DNA of 64,000 bases, taken from Multifurca ochricompacta. Lineage: Eukaryota; Basidiomycota; Agaricomycetes; Russulales; Russulaceae. Positions within the stretch are counted from its first letter, which is position 1. Each line of letters starts with the position of its first letter. The notes beneath the pieces were generated by a model. The model saw only the letters and a program-made list of their open reading frames with translations. It searched no databases and was not told where the DNA came from. Both the position numbers and the translations under genes were made by a program. This document shows, piece by piece, positions 21,769 to 34,825 of this stretch. The DNA is taken from the NCBI GenBank assembly GCA_022496185.1, contig WTXG01000041.1, positions 1 through 64,000 on the forward strand, in the 5' to 3' direction.

Positions 21769-21816
21769 CATTGTCATTGTCATTGTCATTTTCATTGTCA
21801 TTGTCTCATTCATTGT
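21769..21816. repeat. CATTGT hexamer array upstream of the pheromone gene
   Basis: Six exact CATTGT units (21769, 21775, 21781, 21793, 21799, 21811), with one CATTTT and two spacers. On the strand of the pheromone gene this reads ACAATG repeated, 116-163 bp upstream of its start codon. ACAAT is the core bound by HMG-box (SOX-type) proteins, the class that drives pheromone genes in basidiomycetes. Whether it is a binding array or just a microsatellite is open. Confidence 0.5.
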
Positions 21817-22135
21817 TGTGGATGGTCGTGTCCATGCGATACAACAACAATAATGTGTGGAAATGTGTGGTGTTCATCGTCGCTGACTAAGCAAGTTCAC
21901 ACTAACACCCACACGCGTGGTCAGACGGACGCGGGCAGTACGACGCCGAGCACAATTGACTTGCTTTGCTTGCCAAGTGCCGCTTGCCGCTTGAAAATAC
22001 ACAACAACACGACGCGGCCTCACGCGTTTACTATCTGACGATACGAAACCATCTCCTTTTCCGTTCCTATCACACTACTACCGTTGGGTCAGGCAACCAG
22101 ACGTGACCAATCTTCGACGTGTTGCTCCTCCCTAC

Positions 22136-25100
22136 ATGCAATCCCTCACACGTCTTCGCTCCGTTCTCCTTGCAACGTTAGAACCTCAAAGTAGCATCGA
22201 TGAACAAGAACTGTTCGATCTACTCATTTCACACCGGCGGGATCTAGTCAATCTATTCGACATGGGATCTCCAAGTGAACAGGAGAAGAAGGAGCTTCAG
22301 ACTGGCGCGTCATTTCGTACCATACCATTCAGAGAAAGTGCGCAACTGACCAGCAGCTAATCTTACTTAAATCAGGCAAATGCACCGTGGGCGGTCGAAC
22401 AATTTCTGTCAACAATGACTTTGCTACACAAGTCATCTACATTTCCCAGGTCCTCTCTTGCTCGCAGCGTTATGTCGCTGGACTCATGCAATCTGTCATC
22501 TCTAATAACCCAAACTTTACTCCCGTTAATATACTGGAGGAAGTCGTACTCGAGCACCACCGAAGACGACGCGACCTGGTGGATTGTATCCGCTTCCTTC
22601 TCGAGGCAGCAGAGATGGCCAGCTCCCCGGGAACTACCCCTCTTTATGCTCGATTAAACCTCTTTGTGCTCCAACAATTCATCCAACCAAACGGAGCTGA
22701 TGTTGTAGTTTTTGGACAGAAGGGCCTGGCTTGGAAGGTTTGGCTCGAGACCGAGACCCTCGACCGAACAATATCCCAGGCTCAGGCTTCGAAGCAAAAC
22801 GCTGGTAGCAGTACAACTTTGCAGGGTCGGTCACCTTCGTTCCTACCTAATTATCACCTTCTAACGTGCCTCTTTGTTCAGGGACAAACATCAATTTGGG
22901 ATCCGACACACATTCCGTGCGCGTTGAATCTCTTACACAAGAGCGCTTTGCCCTTGCCACGATACTTTTCCTCACCGCTCGCCTGGGCTATCTATCCCCA
23001 TACGAAATAGAAAAAATGGTTCCTTGGCTCCAGGAAAATCCACGGCATCCCATCTCATATTACGTTCTTTGCTCTCTACTTGCCGCATTTGATCTCGTTG
23101 ACCCCGGATCCCCAGGCGGCACGCTGAGGCAGAAGCTTGCTACGTTCCCTTCCATTCTCAATCTCATGAAATTAAAGTTGAGTCCGACAGAAGAGTGGAA
23201 AGAAGCTGGCATCAAGGCCACCGTGCAACTCAAGTGGACGCTCTTCTTGACGGAGGCGCGGCATCGTGATGCCTCTCTTGAACACAAAGATGGCTTCAAG
23301 ACAGAGGAATTAGAAACGAACATATGGAATGCGGTACAAGGGAACGCCTTCACCTTCCTTGCTGGTTCGGTGGCAAAGCTCCGTAGGCGTGAAGGCTCTT
23401 TTCCGCCGGGCTCTTATGCTGCCTCCATTATCCGGTTCTCAGAGGCAGACCAATTACAACCGCTTCCAGCGGATGATTTTAAGCCGGCTATCTTTCAGTG
23501 CTTCGAGATGCTTGTGCGCTCTGTTATCTCGTACGCTTCGTCAGAGCTACGCAAAATTAAGCAGCGGCAGGAAGATATCATTCTCGCGAGCACGCGTCAG
23601 GAACGCTCCCGGCACTTCCGCTCTTCTACTACTCGCCCAGAGCCGGAAAGATCCACGCAACCACCCCGAAACGACATCGCAATGCTTTTTTCGTTCATAG
23701 GCATCCTCTTCTCCGCCTTACCCCCCGAGCGTGCGCTTCAATTCTGGGGCTCAGCACCTTATGAATCCCAGCGACCTAGTTGGTTGGAAGTGTCAGAAGC
23801 GCAAGCGGGGAAGCTGCCAGTATTCCTGCAATGGGCAGTCTGGTCTACACATCTACGTGATTTGGACATGTCGATCGCGCTATACGACATGCTTGCTGGG
23901 TTGGCCAAAGGTCATCAGTGCAGTGACCTCACCTACAACTTCTTGGCGCGAAGCAGTAGCGAGGTTATCTCAGGAAGCGTGCTGCCGGCAGCAAGCTCGA
24001 GCGGAGCGATCGCTCCTTGGGCTACTATTTTCACTATTCTCGACTCCTGGTCAATGGCTTCTAATAATCCACGCTCACAGCAAACCGCAACATCACACCC
24101 TGGCTTCATGACCTCCCATCAAACACAACACCACGCGCAACAATCGCCCCTAACTCAAAGGGATGTTTTGCTTGGTCAATGCTTTCTTCGTCTCCTTGCG
24201 ACAGTTGCAAAATACTCTGTATCTGCCCGACTTGCGATCAGCGGGCACGCACACCTTCGCGCGATCCCAACTCTCGTCTCCCTTATCCCACTCAGCGTTC
24301 CACTGGAACTCAAGGGTGCTGTGTTCTCTGCCTTAGCCGCATTTTGCGAGGCAGGTGCGGGTCCGCCGGGAGTTGAGATATGCCGTGCAGTGTGGCTCCT
24401 CATGGAAAGGCTCGAGGTCATCAATGTACGTGGTGGGGGTGGCATTGCCAAGAAAGGCGTCCAAGCAGAGCTCGAGCTTGTGGAGGAACCGAGTAGAGTG
24501 TACCCTGAAACCATTCCTTTTTTACAGCTGCTCGCTACACTCATCCATACACCAAAGCAACTGTCGCTCAAGAGCAGGGTCATAGACGCGGAGCCTATCA
24601 ACACCATACCGGAAACCCTCGGCCAGCCATATCGTCAGGCTGGTGTTGACCCGTTTGTTGCCTTCGTCGTTGATGAAGTCTTCTTGCGTATCCCGACCAG
24701 GGAGTTCCAAGACAACCGAGAACGCTGGCAGATGAATGACTTGTGTCTGGCATTCATTGAAGGGTGTTTGGCAAGTTACAATGTAGAAATATTCATGACG
24801 CTCCCAGAGGAGAACCAGATTCGAAAGGAAGCCCTTAGGTTGCTTATAATGCACCCAGGATATGGGGTCCTACAGCGAATACTGACGACCTCGCCTCTTC
24901 AAGCAGGCTTGTTGTCATACCTTATCGATGGTATTCAGGGCTTTGACCAAGGCCTCGATGACGAAGAACCTCTTTTCAGGAGTACCATTATCAGGATTCT
25001 TCGTATCGTGCATCGAGTACTTGAAGTTCAAGATGTTTTTCTTGACGTCCTTGTGCCACTGCTCGTCAACATCCCCAGTGTGGCACACATTGCTCAACCT

Positions 25101-28100
25101 CGTTCCTTCTATACACGCTTTGATCAGGCCCTGTCCTTCTCATCTAACTATGTCCCAGCCATTGCCGCTTATGTCGCCTACCGCTCACACCCCGAAGTGT
25201 CCTTGCTGTCTGTGAAGATTCTCAATCTCCTTACCAGGTCCTCGGCTTTTTCAAGCTTAGCAATATTACTCGAACACAGCCCAGACTCGGAACGCATCAT
25301 AGATGGGTACCGCCAGCTCCTAGACACCGAGACCTTATGCGCGCTTGATGCAGCCGAATGCGATGAGGACAAATTCACAGGCGCCGGTGCTTTAGAGTCG
25401 GATATCATCGCATCTGGCTTGCCGCAAGCGGTTCGGATCGCCGTACTCGACCTGCTTGCACAAAATACGCGACCTGGGGCACCTTATCCCAACGTTGCCC
25501 ATTTCCTACTCCTGGGAGCCACTAACGTGCAACAAATTCAGGATCCTCACGCTCTCGGAGCACAAAGAACATCGATACATGTCATCCTCGATTGGGTAAA
25601 TATAGGAATTCCTCGGACTCACCGGAATAAAAATGATCGCGATCTAGTAGCTTACGCCGAACCCCTGTTCAGCACCATCCCCCCCTTAGCTGAACGCTTC
25701 TATCGAGTGCTGCACAACCTATGCATGCATCGTTATACGTCGGACTTCACAATGCGTTATCTTCGTACCCGTGAGGACTTCTTTGTCCGTCAATTGGCTG
25801 CACTCCCTTTCAAGCCCCCGTCCTTCTCCGTGCCCAACGTGGAAGTCAGTTACCCGGATGGCTCCAGGGTAGCCACCACCATTGATTCTCTTACCTCCTT
25901 CCTCCAACTACGATCCTATATATTTGACCTTGTGGCCTTGGACCTACACACGCTCACAAATCGTGGCCATTTCAAAAGTGTCTCGGAGCTACTGGAGTTG
26001 ATTTATGGGAATGAACAGCGACAGCTCGAGGATGAAGATTTAAGCGACGAGATTTTCCAGCCATTCCGCGCGATAGGGCAGTCAAACCTTCGTATCATCG
26101 AATATGTGCAGTCTCTCTTTTTCGGTTGGGCTGACGCGCTGAGCGTCAACTCTGTTGAACTGCAGCTCCTTGACAAACTAAATCTTACATCATGCGTTCT
26201 TCTCGACGATAAAGGGTGTGAGGTTATAGAGGAAGCAGCCGTATTGTCTCTTCTTGCCGGGGCAAGGCACGCTTTGTATGTTCAAGGCCAAATCGTCACC
26301 CCGATCGATGTGGAGCGCCTTAACGCAGAAACGGCGTATGTCCTAGAAAGCTGCGCCGTTGAGAACCACCAGCGTAAGGTGCTATTCGCCACAACGACTA
26401 GTTTTGAATCGTGGCGAAGGTTGGTAGACATGACGCTCGTGAAATGCTTCACCCGCTTACCTCGAGACCGACGGGAGACGATGCTCTCTGACTTGCTGCA
26501 AGAGTTGCCACCTATAATCCGCTCGGAAAACGTGACTGAGTCTACTGCCATACTCCTCTCCGAGGTATCCTTGTCGCTCATCACGAAGCTGCGGGAGGAC
26601 TGGCGTAGCCAGCAACTTTTGGGCTTGGGTTTACACTCAGGACCGCTGTCCTCTGAACGATTGTATGCGTTATTACGAAGCTTCCTGGAGTGCGTTTTGG
26701 ACAACCGAGTAGAGCTTGTTCGCGGAATCTCTATGCAGCACTCGTCAATTATTTCCATCTAGTGATAGATGGCCCTGGAAGCACCTTTGTGGAGAGTAGA
26801 ACCTCGACCTCTATGGCACTGTACTTTTCATCATCCACGACGAGGGACGAATCGTTGCAGGGCAGTCTAGCGGTAGCGCTTCCTCCGCAGACTGGTCGGC
26901 CGACAAGTACGACCTCAACAGGTTGTTTGGCAGTCCTTAAGCCAGTGTCCGAGAGATTGGTTGCTGCCGTCTCGCGTGACGCAACAGATGGGACGGAAGT
27001 ATGGAAGACAGTCGCTTATATGCTCCTCGACTGCCTTGTCGACCTTTCGCAAGGTGACAAGCAGGCCACAATTTTGTCTACGCTTGTTAGGCATGGTTTT
27101 CTGGGTGTTTTCGTCCAGGACATCAAGGACTCTGATCGCAGGTTGCAATCTGTTCTCAAACCAGATCCAGGTACGCTATCTCCCTACATTCACTTCCCAT
27201 AAACGTTAATTGTCAAGTAGACGACCTCAATTCATTATACATCTACGAAGCAAAAATGTCACTTCTTATTCGCATTGCGCAAACACGCCAAGGAGCTGAG
27301 CGGTTGATAGAAGCCAGAGTACTCCCTATACTGGCAGATTGCGATTTCTTGACACACTCCCCGAAGTGGACCAGTCATTTATCGGTTTGTCGACTGCCCA
27401 TTTTATGTGCTCATCTTAGTTGATACCTTAGCAGATCAGGATCACTTCCTTCCTTCTGCTATCCAGCGTTATCATCAGCTGTTTATGCCCGCTTTACAGC
27501 TTATAAACGCTATTTTGGCAACTCTGGGTTCGGGACATTCATTCGCGATAAATCAGGTAGAGTATATCCACATCTCGTACACGGATTGACCTGCTGACTC
27601 TTTCTAGGCTTTGGAGTTTTTGTCTAGTCACCGTGACACAGTTATAATGATACTCAGGAATGACGCGGATGAAATTTCTTCGTCGTTCTTGATGAGATAC
27701 ACCTCCTCGTTTATCTGTGTTCAGTGATATACCCATCAGTGCCGAAGTCGGAACTGGTGAGTGAGACTATTCCTGATATGACTCATCGAATCCATGCCTT
27801 TCTCAGGCCTCAGGGAACAGCGGGTACGGTGGCGTCCACACAGCAATTTTGAGTTTGGCGGCGCGGTGTTTCGGAACTGCGCAATGGTCACAGAAAGTTC
27901 GCCCACAGACGGAGTCCGAGAGGTTGGACGCTAGCTCTGCAGCACTAGGTTCGGAGTTTCAGACACTTTCATATGATGGTACTAATACTTTTCATGGTAC
28001 GAAGGTGCCGGCCATTTCGATATGATCCTTCAACGGAAAGAGCAACTGCTCCGCAAGGCGCTGATCGCATACCTGGGAGCTGCGAGTGAATTCACCGGTG

Positions 28101-29041
28101 CGTATTTCATGCATCCACACTAACTAACATTTTGTTCACATCAAGTAATATAATATAGAGCCGGTTATTACCGTTGTTTTGTCACCCATGATAGTCGTTC
28201 CACGACATGAAGACAGGGCATCCCGTTTCATTGGTGAGTCATCCTGTTATTTATTGTACATGAATTTCTCATGGTCGATGGCTTCTTGCAGCCACAGTCC
28301 CCACGGTTGGCGACGTGATCGAGGCACTGACAGACCTCTGTGATGAGCTTGTGGAGACGCTAAAACAAATGGCCGTCATCAATGCGGAGTTGGATGCTCG
28401 AGATCACGTTCAGGTTGAGGACGTTCGTCAGGTTAGCCCGGTTATCTATCTCCTAGCAACTGAAATCCGGAGCATTCCCGTTTCCCTTCACAGATCGTCT
28501 CCCTACAAGATGTTGACACTTTGGGTGACCTTGACATTGGACAAAAGCGCGCCCTAATATTCCGTGAGCTTGGGCGTACGCTCGACCGCACACGGCGTAC
28601 AGCAGACATCGTTTTGTGTGAGAACGTGAATTTGTTTTGTCGCCCGTCTTTACTGAGTCATGAGCCCATTTCTCAGCGTCAATGGAAATGGTACTGTTGC
28701 TCCTTTGGCGGCACATCACATACTATTGCGAGTCAAGACACATCGATAATCTAAATTTAAAAGTATCAACGACAGCTGTCCTACGATCCGTTGCGCAGCC
28801 CAGTGGTGGCGAAGCGTTTCGTGAGGAGGCAGCGAGACGACTCTCGCATACCCTTCACCGACTAAGCCTACTGAATCTTGTAAGTTCCTATTATGCTAAA
28901 AGCGCGAGCAGTCACATCATAGCCGAGCAGGATCATAAGTGGCGTGAAAGCCAAGCATACATCGAAATCATGTCACGACGAATTCGCGAGATGGTTGGCT
29001 TGAATGTTGAAAATGAGGAGGTGAATGGTATCACCGTATAA
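22136..29041 (+). CDS. NUP192: Nucleoporin Nup192/Nup205 (inner ring)
   Basis: A very long all-helical protein of the Nup186/Nup192/Nup205 family, a scaffold of the inner ring of the nuclear pore. Exon 1 starts at ATG 22136 (MQSLTRLRSVLLATLE). Introns lie at about 22338-22375 and 22830-22881, and the main exon runs about 22882-26724. After that come at least seven shorter exons to 29041, with introns near 27170-27220, 27390-27430, 27555-27607, 27765-27807, 28098-28158, 28233-28290 and 28612-28673. Conserved features include the N-terminal helical block (ILEEVVLEHHRRRRDLVDC) and the C-terminal block (KRALIFRELGRTL). Near 26724 the reading frame shifts by one base with continuous homology on both sides; see findings. 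It is convergent with SFT2, 66 bp apart. Confidence 0.9.
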
Positions 29042-29107
29042 TATAGTCATTACAGGCACAACCAATAGAAATGGGATATATAGTTGCGAGCTCATAGTCA
29101 ATAGGAC

Positions 29108-29964
29108 TTAGAAAGGAAGTAAGGTTCCTGCGCCTCGGAGTGCCATCTGACCCCCAAAACGTAACGTTTGTGTTCCCCCGGGGAAATAGGCGGAAACATA
29201 ATAGAGAAGGGCAATGACTTGTATCACTGCCCCTATGAGAGACCCGAAATATGAACGTCGCTGCGTAACGTCGTCAGTCATCCGTATGATCACGGGGAAA
29301 CAATCAGCCTATCACTGACTCCTAATGCAAGATACAGCGTTAAACCAAGACTGGACAGGTAGGCGACGGAGAACGGTAAACGTTCTTTTGAAATCAGATG
29401 TTTTATGTGGTTAATGGGGCCAACCAAGACGGAAAAGCTAGAGGGGCAGCATCAGCACGGCCCAACGAGTTGGCATAGTCCACTGGAACCTCATCCTTAC
29501 CCAAACATAACTAGGAGGCTCCCGAGGCTAGCGGGAGGGTAAGAAATGAAGTATCCGGAACTATTGGGCACATACCTAAAGGAAAGGGCAAACTTTGTCG
29601 GACGAACGGCCAGTAGAGGGAGCGTGAAGAAAGCGACCGCGAAGCAAACCGCAGCACCTGCGAGGCATGCGAGAAAACCGAGTAATCTATGCGACGGAGA
29701 TTGGTAAGGGAGAGAGAGAGAGAAAGCGAGGAGTTTGGTATCGAACCTTTCCCAACGGGAGAGCGCAAAGTATGCCTCCTCGTTCGAATTTTCGCTGGAC
29801 CGCAATGGGACATATGCTCCGCCTACCGCATTGTAGAAACGAGAGAACGGATTACGAGAATTGCCCGTGTCCGAAGCTTGTGAATCATCGGTCACCCCTC
29901 GCGCCCAACGAAACTGAGAAAAGTTACTGCGAAAATTGCTCTCGGTCGTGGATGTGGTGGCCAT
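29108..29964 (-). CDS. SFT2: SFT2-like Golgi vesicle transport protein
   Basis: A small tetraspan protein of the Got1/Sft2 family, which helps vesicles fuse with the Golgi. The first exon (29964-29580) has a polar N-terminus, then SRWERF and a membrane segment ([20 protein letters not shown]) followed by KFALSF. Two small exons (about 29532-29492, 29430-29310) and a last exon (to 29108) carry the remaining membrane segments ([47 protein letters not shown]). The W.R...F and KFAL-type motifs are characteristic. It is divergent from the RPC2 gene with a gap of about 150 bp, so they likely share a promoter region. Confidence 0.85.
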
Positions 29965-30114
29965 TAGCTGTCCTCACAGGTCAGGGTCAGGGACTCTTGT
30001 CATTCACCATCAGATCGGTGGTGTGACACGACACGACGACTGAAGAATGCAAGCTGCCGGTCTGCCGGTCCGACTGAACACACAGGGTCACGTGGCTTTA
30101 AAAAAATCAAATCA

Positions 30115-33100
30115 ATGCCCGCTGCCGTGGCGAGATCTTCCCCTTCTAAGGTGGTGTGTGTACAAGTACAAGGACAAGAGAGAAGAGAATTGACTCACTC
30201 CGAAGTCACCATATTTTGGGCGCCGCTGTAAGGTCCAGGAGGCCGAATGGAACGCATAGGAGATGAAACCTCCTGGGGGAATTGAATAGAACAGAATGGC
30301 GTGGATTGGGTATCACGGACCCCATAAAAAAGGTCGAGGTGAAGTGGTTTACAAAACACTTTCGTTGGGTTAAGAATGGTTCTGATTCTAATTCTAATTC
30401 TTCTAGGACAAATGGCTATTACTACCGGCATTTTTAAAGGTCAAAGGTCTGGTAAAACAACACATTGACTCGTTCAATTATTTTGTCGATGTGGATATCA
30501 AGAACATCTTGAAAGCCAATAACAAGGTCACGTCTGATGTGGACCCTCGGTTCTGGTTAAAGTATACAGAGATCCATGTCGGATTTCCCGACCGCACGGA
30601 CGCGGATGCGATTGACAAAAGTGTTACGCCGCACGAGTGCCGTTTGAGGGACATAACGTACAGTGCCCCCATCCTTGTTACCATCCAGTATACGCGAGGG
30701 AAGAACGTTGTACGGAGGTCAAACGTGAACATAGGTCGACTACCGATCATGCTCCGGAGTAACAAGTGTGTTCTAACCGGCCGGACGGAAGCTCAACTGG
30801 CTCAAATGAGTGAATGCCCACTCGATCCTGGTGGGTATTTCGTCGTCAAAGGGACTGAAAAAGTCATCCTAGTTCAGGAGCAATTGAGCAAGAATCGTAT
30901 AATTGTTGAGATTGATACTATCAAAGGGATAGTTCAAGCATCTTGTACATCGTATGTATTGATGAGTTGAACTCGTTGAACTCATTCTCACTTACTCACT
31001 CACTCAACTCTCAATCAAAATAACCCCAAATTAACCCCAAATACCTCTAAACACTCTCAAATATAGATCAACTCATGGAGGTCTCAAATCAAAGACTTAT
31101 ATCACCACCAAGAAAGGAAAAATTTATCTTCGGCATAATTCGATTCATGAAGACGTTCCGATTGTCATCGCGCTCAAGGCACTTGGTATTCAATCCGATA
31201 AGGAAATTCTCCTTCTTACCGCGGGTGATTCTGAGGAATACATCAACGTCTTTGCTCCAAATCTGGAAGATGCCGCGCGATTGGGAATTTTCACATGTCA
31301 TCAAGCCTTGGAATGGATCGGCACCCGTGTGAAGGTAAATCGCCGAGTCGTTGGCCCACGTAGGCCAGCTTGGGAGGAGGCACTCGAGGCACTCGCCACT
31401 ATCGTTCTCGCACACGTACCCGTCCTCGGTATGGACTTTAGATCCAAAGCTATCTTTGTTGCCACTATGACTCGACGCGTCCTCATCGCCATAGACGACC
31501 AAAAGATGGTAGATGATCGCGACTATGTCGGTAACAAAAGGCTAGAGCTGTCAGTAGCATCATGTTGATGTTGATGTTGACCGTTCACAACCCTTTTTGC
31601 TAGCGCTGGCCAACTACTGGCCCTCTTGTTTGAAGACCTCTTCAAGACTTTTAACACTAACCTCAAGTCATCAATCGATAAAGTGCTCAAGAAACCATCG
31701 CGTACAAACGAATTTGATGCCTGGAATACCATGCAGTTCCAGGGTGATCACATCACCGCAGGTTTCGTGCGCGCCATCTCCACCGGGAACTGGTCACTCA
31801 AACGATTTCGGATGGAACGGGCTGGCGTCACCCATGTCCTTTCACGACTCAGTTTCATCTCGGCATTGGGTATGATGACCCGTATCTCTTCCCAATTTGA
31901 AAAGACACGCAAAGTCAGCGGCCCGCGAGCATTGCAACCCAGTCAGTGGGGTATGTTGTGTCCCAGTGACACACCGGAAGGAGAGGCCTGCGGGCTAGTC
32001 AAGAATTTAGCACTCATGACTCACATCACCACTGACGTAGAAGAGGAGCCAATTATTAAAGTCGCTTTCATGCTCGGCGTAGAAGGTTTCTTCCTTCCTT
32101 CGTTTCCGATAGCAATTGAGTGAGCATAATCTTTCAGATATCCGTCAGGCAACCGGTACCGAAATGTATTCTCCTGGCACTTTTGTCGTCCAAGTGAACG
32201 GGACAATCATCGGTCTCACCCGATTCCCTACCCGCTTTGTTCACAACTTTCGTCGTTTGCGACGTGCCGGGAGGGTTAGCGAGTTTGTCAGTATCTATAT
32301 CAATCATCACCACCGAACAGTAAATATTGCTAGCGACGGCGGCCGTATTTGCCGTCCTATGATTATCGTGGACGGTGGCAAGTGTTCCGTCACGGAAGAG
32401 CACACTGAGGTGCGGAATCGAGTAGTAGTGAATGATCGTTGCCTCAACTCGATTTCTTTTTTTTGTAGCTCCTTAAACAAGGTAAACTGGAGTTCGACGA
32501 CTTCTTGCGAAAAGGTCTAGTTGAATACTTGGACGTCAACGAGGAAAATGATTCTTACATTGCACTTTATGAGCCGGACATTGTCGCGACTACAACGCAT
32601 CTAGAGATCGAGCCTTTCACTTTGCTCGGCGCAGTTGCTGGTCTTATCCCGTACCCACACCATAATCAGTCCCCCCGCAACACATACCAATGCGCTATGG
32701 GAAAACAGGCCATTGGTGCCATTGGGTACAATCAGTTCAATCGCATTGATACGCTGCTATACCTCTCCGTCTATCCACAACAACCCATGGTCAAAACGAA
32801 GACGATTGAGCTAGTAGGTTACGACAAACTCCCAGCCGGACAGAACGCTACTGTCGCAGTTATGAGTTATTCCGGCTATGATATAGAGGATGCTTTGATT
32901 CTCAATAAGGTGCGTAAGTGCCATAACCTTCCCAACCCCGTCTAATCACTTTTTCTGTTATGTAGGCCAGTTTAGATCGTGGGTATGGACGGTGTCAAGT
33001 CCTCCGGAAGAACATGACACTCATTCGCAAGTACCCCAATGGGACGTGGGTAATAGTTTGAAACGATCTTGAGAGGTTTCCGTGACCGCTTCCTTTTAGC

Positions 33101-34563
33101 TACGATCGACTTGCGGATGCCCCGCTAGACGAAAATGGCCAAATACAGAAGAAATACCGTATCATCCAACTTGATGGCCTTGCCGGAGTTGGTGAAAGAG
33201 TGGACCCAGGGGATGTCTATGTGAACAAACAAACGCCTTCGAACGCCAACGATAACTCGTTCTCAGGGCCCGCTGCTTCAGCATCGTACAAAAACGCCCC
33301 GATGACGTATAAATCACCCGTCTCGGGTCACATCGACAAAGTCATGATCTCCGACACTGACAACGATCAAACTCTCATTAAGGTTCTCGTACGACAAACG
33401 AGGACTCCTGAGCTGGGCGACAAGTTCTCCTCCAGACACGGCCAGAAAGGCGTTTGCGGGCTGATTGTAAACCAGGAAGACATGCCGTTAATGATCAGGG
33501 TATCGTGCCTGGTAAGCGCTATGTCCACCCAGGTGCGTGGCGGTATCGTGACTCAATGCGTATTAGACACTATCATGAATCCACACGGTTTCCCTTCAAG
33601 AATGACAGTAGGCAAGATGATTGAACTTCTGGCCGGAAAGGTCGGCACCTTTGACGTCCCTCAAAGTAGACCTTCGGCCAACTTTTTTTTTTTTTTCCCA
33701 GGCGGGTGTACTAGCGGGTAAGCTTCAATACGGCACGGCATTTGGAGGATCCAAAGTAGGCCAACTGTTCCGGGTCCAGTAGCGCAATTGATAATTGAAT
33801 GATGGACTTCACAGGTCGAAGATATGTCCCGCATCCTGATCGAGCACGGGTTCAGCTACGCTGGGAAGGACATGCTTACAAGTGGCATCACCGGAGAACC
33901 CCTAGAAGCGTATGTATACTTTGGGCCAATCTACTACCAAGTAAGCTTGGCTCATTGAGTGATAACACCAAATTGGTCTCACTGCCTGACCCCCCTGGGA
34001 AGAAACTCAGTAAGTTGAGCCTCTGGCCTGCGAAAATCTACTTGCTCACTTAGTAAACTCGAGAACACATGGTCATGGACAAAATGCATGCCCGGGCCAG
34101 GTAAAGTGATTTCATGAGATTGATTTCTGACAGTCGACCTCTGGCAGCTGACCATACTCATTCAGAGGGCCCCGCGCAACACTAACCCGACAGCCCACCG
34201 AAGGCCGTTCCCGCGAGGGTGGTTTGCGTCTTGGCGAAATGGAACGCGACTGTCTCATTGGTTACGGTGCTACTCAACTCTTACTTGAGCGTCTCATGAT
34301 CTCGTCCGATAAATTTGAAGTAAACGCATGCCAGACCTGCGGCCTACTCGGGTACAGGGGTTGGTGTTCGTATTGCAAGAGTTCCAAGAATGTGGCTCAG
34401 CTCACCGTTCCTTACGCCGCAAAATTGCTTTTCCAAGAGGTACGAATGGATATCATTTCATAATTAATTTTCTCTCTCTCTCACAACTCTTCTACTTTTC
34501 ACTCTGGACACATAGCTCATGGCGATGAACGTTGTTCCTCGGTTGATCCTTGACGACGCCTGA
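30115..34563 (+). CDS. RPC2: RNA polymerase III second-largest subunit
   Basis: The Rpb2-like catalytic subunit of RNA polymerase III, which makes tRNAs and 5S rRNA. Diagnostic start of the conserved body: [20 protein letters not shown] (30410). Then come protrusion/lobe (30480-31560), the fork and external domains ([20 protein letters not shown], about 31940), the hybrid-binding domain ([15 protein letters not shown], about 33417; RLGEMERDC, about 34228), and the C-terminal clamp with a zinc-binding pair CQTC...CSYC (34330-34375). It ends [12 protein letters not shown] at 34563. At least nine introns are visible, one ending in a 14-T run (33682). The first exon [12 protein letters not shown] at 30115 is my proposal; the join to the next exon is not certain. 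Confidence 0.88.
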
Positions 34564-34825
34564 CAGTAATAGTTGGTGGCGCTAGAAATATGAAGATGAA
34601 GTTGTCTTCTCTTCTTGGGACATGTTTGTTACTAGTTATTGTTGGCTGACTAATATAATATAATATTATTATTAAGGCTTTCGAGCCGGACCGGACCGGT
34701 GGAGAGGAGGAAGAGAGGAGAGGAGAAGAGAGAAGGGACTGGTGGGGTTAGACTGGGGTGTCCATTCCCCTCACCTCATCCTTTATCATCCTCATCCTCA
34801 TCACATCCAATACACCCACTCACAA
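34564..34825. other. Intergenic stretch between RPC2 and UBC7
   Basis: Non-coding; it contains AATATAATATAATATTATTATT (34647) and a GAGAGGAG purine run (34700-34735). It is the 3' flank of RPC2 and promoter of the next gene. Confidence 0.4.
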
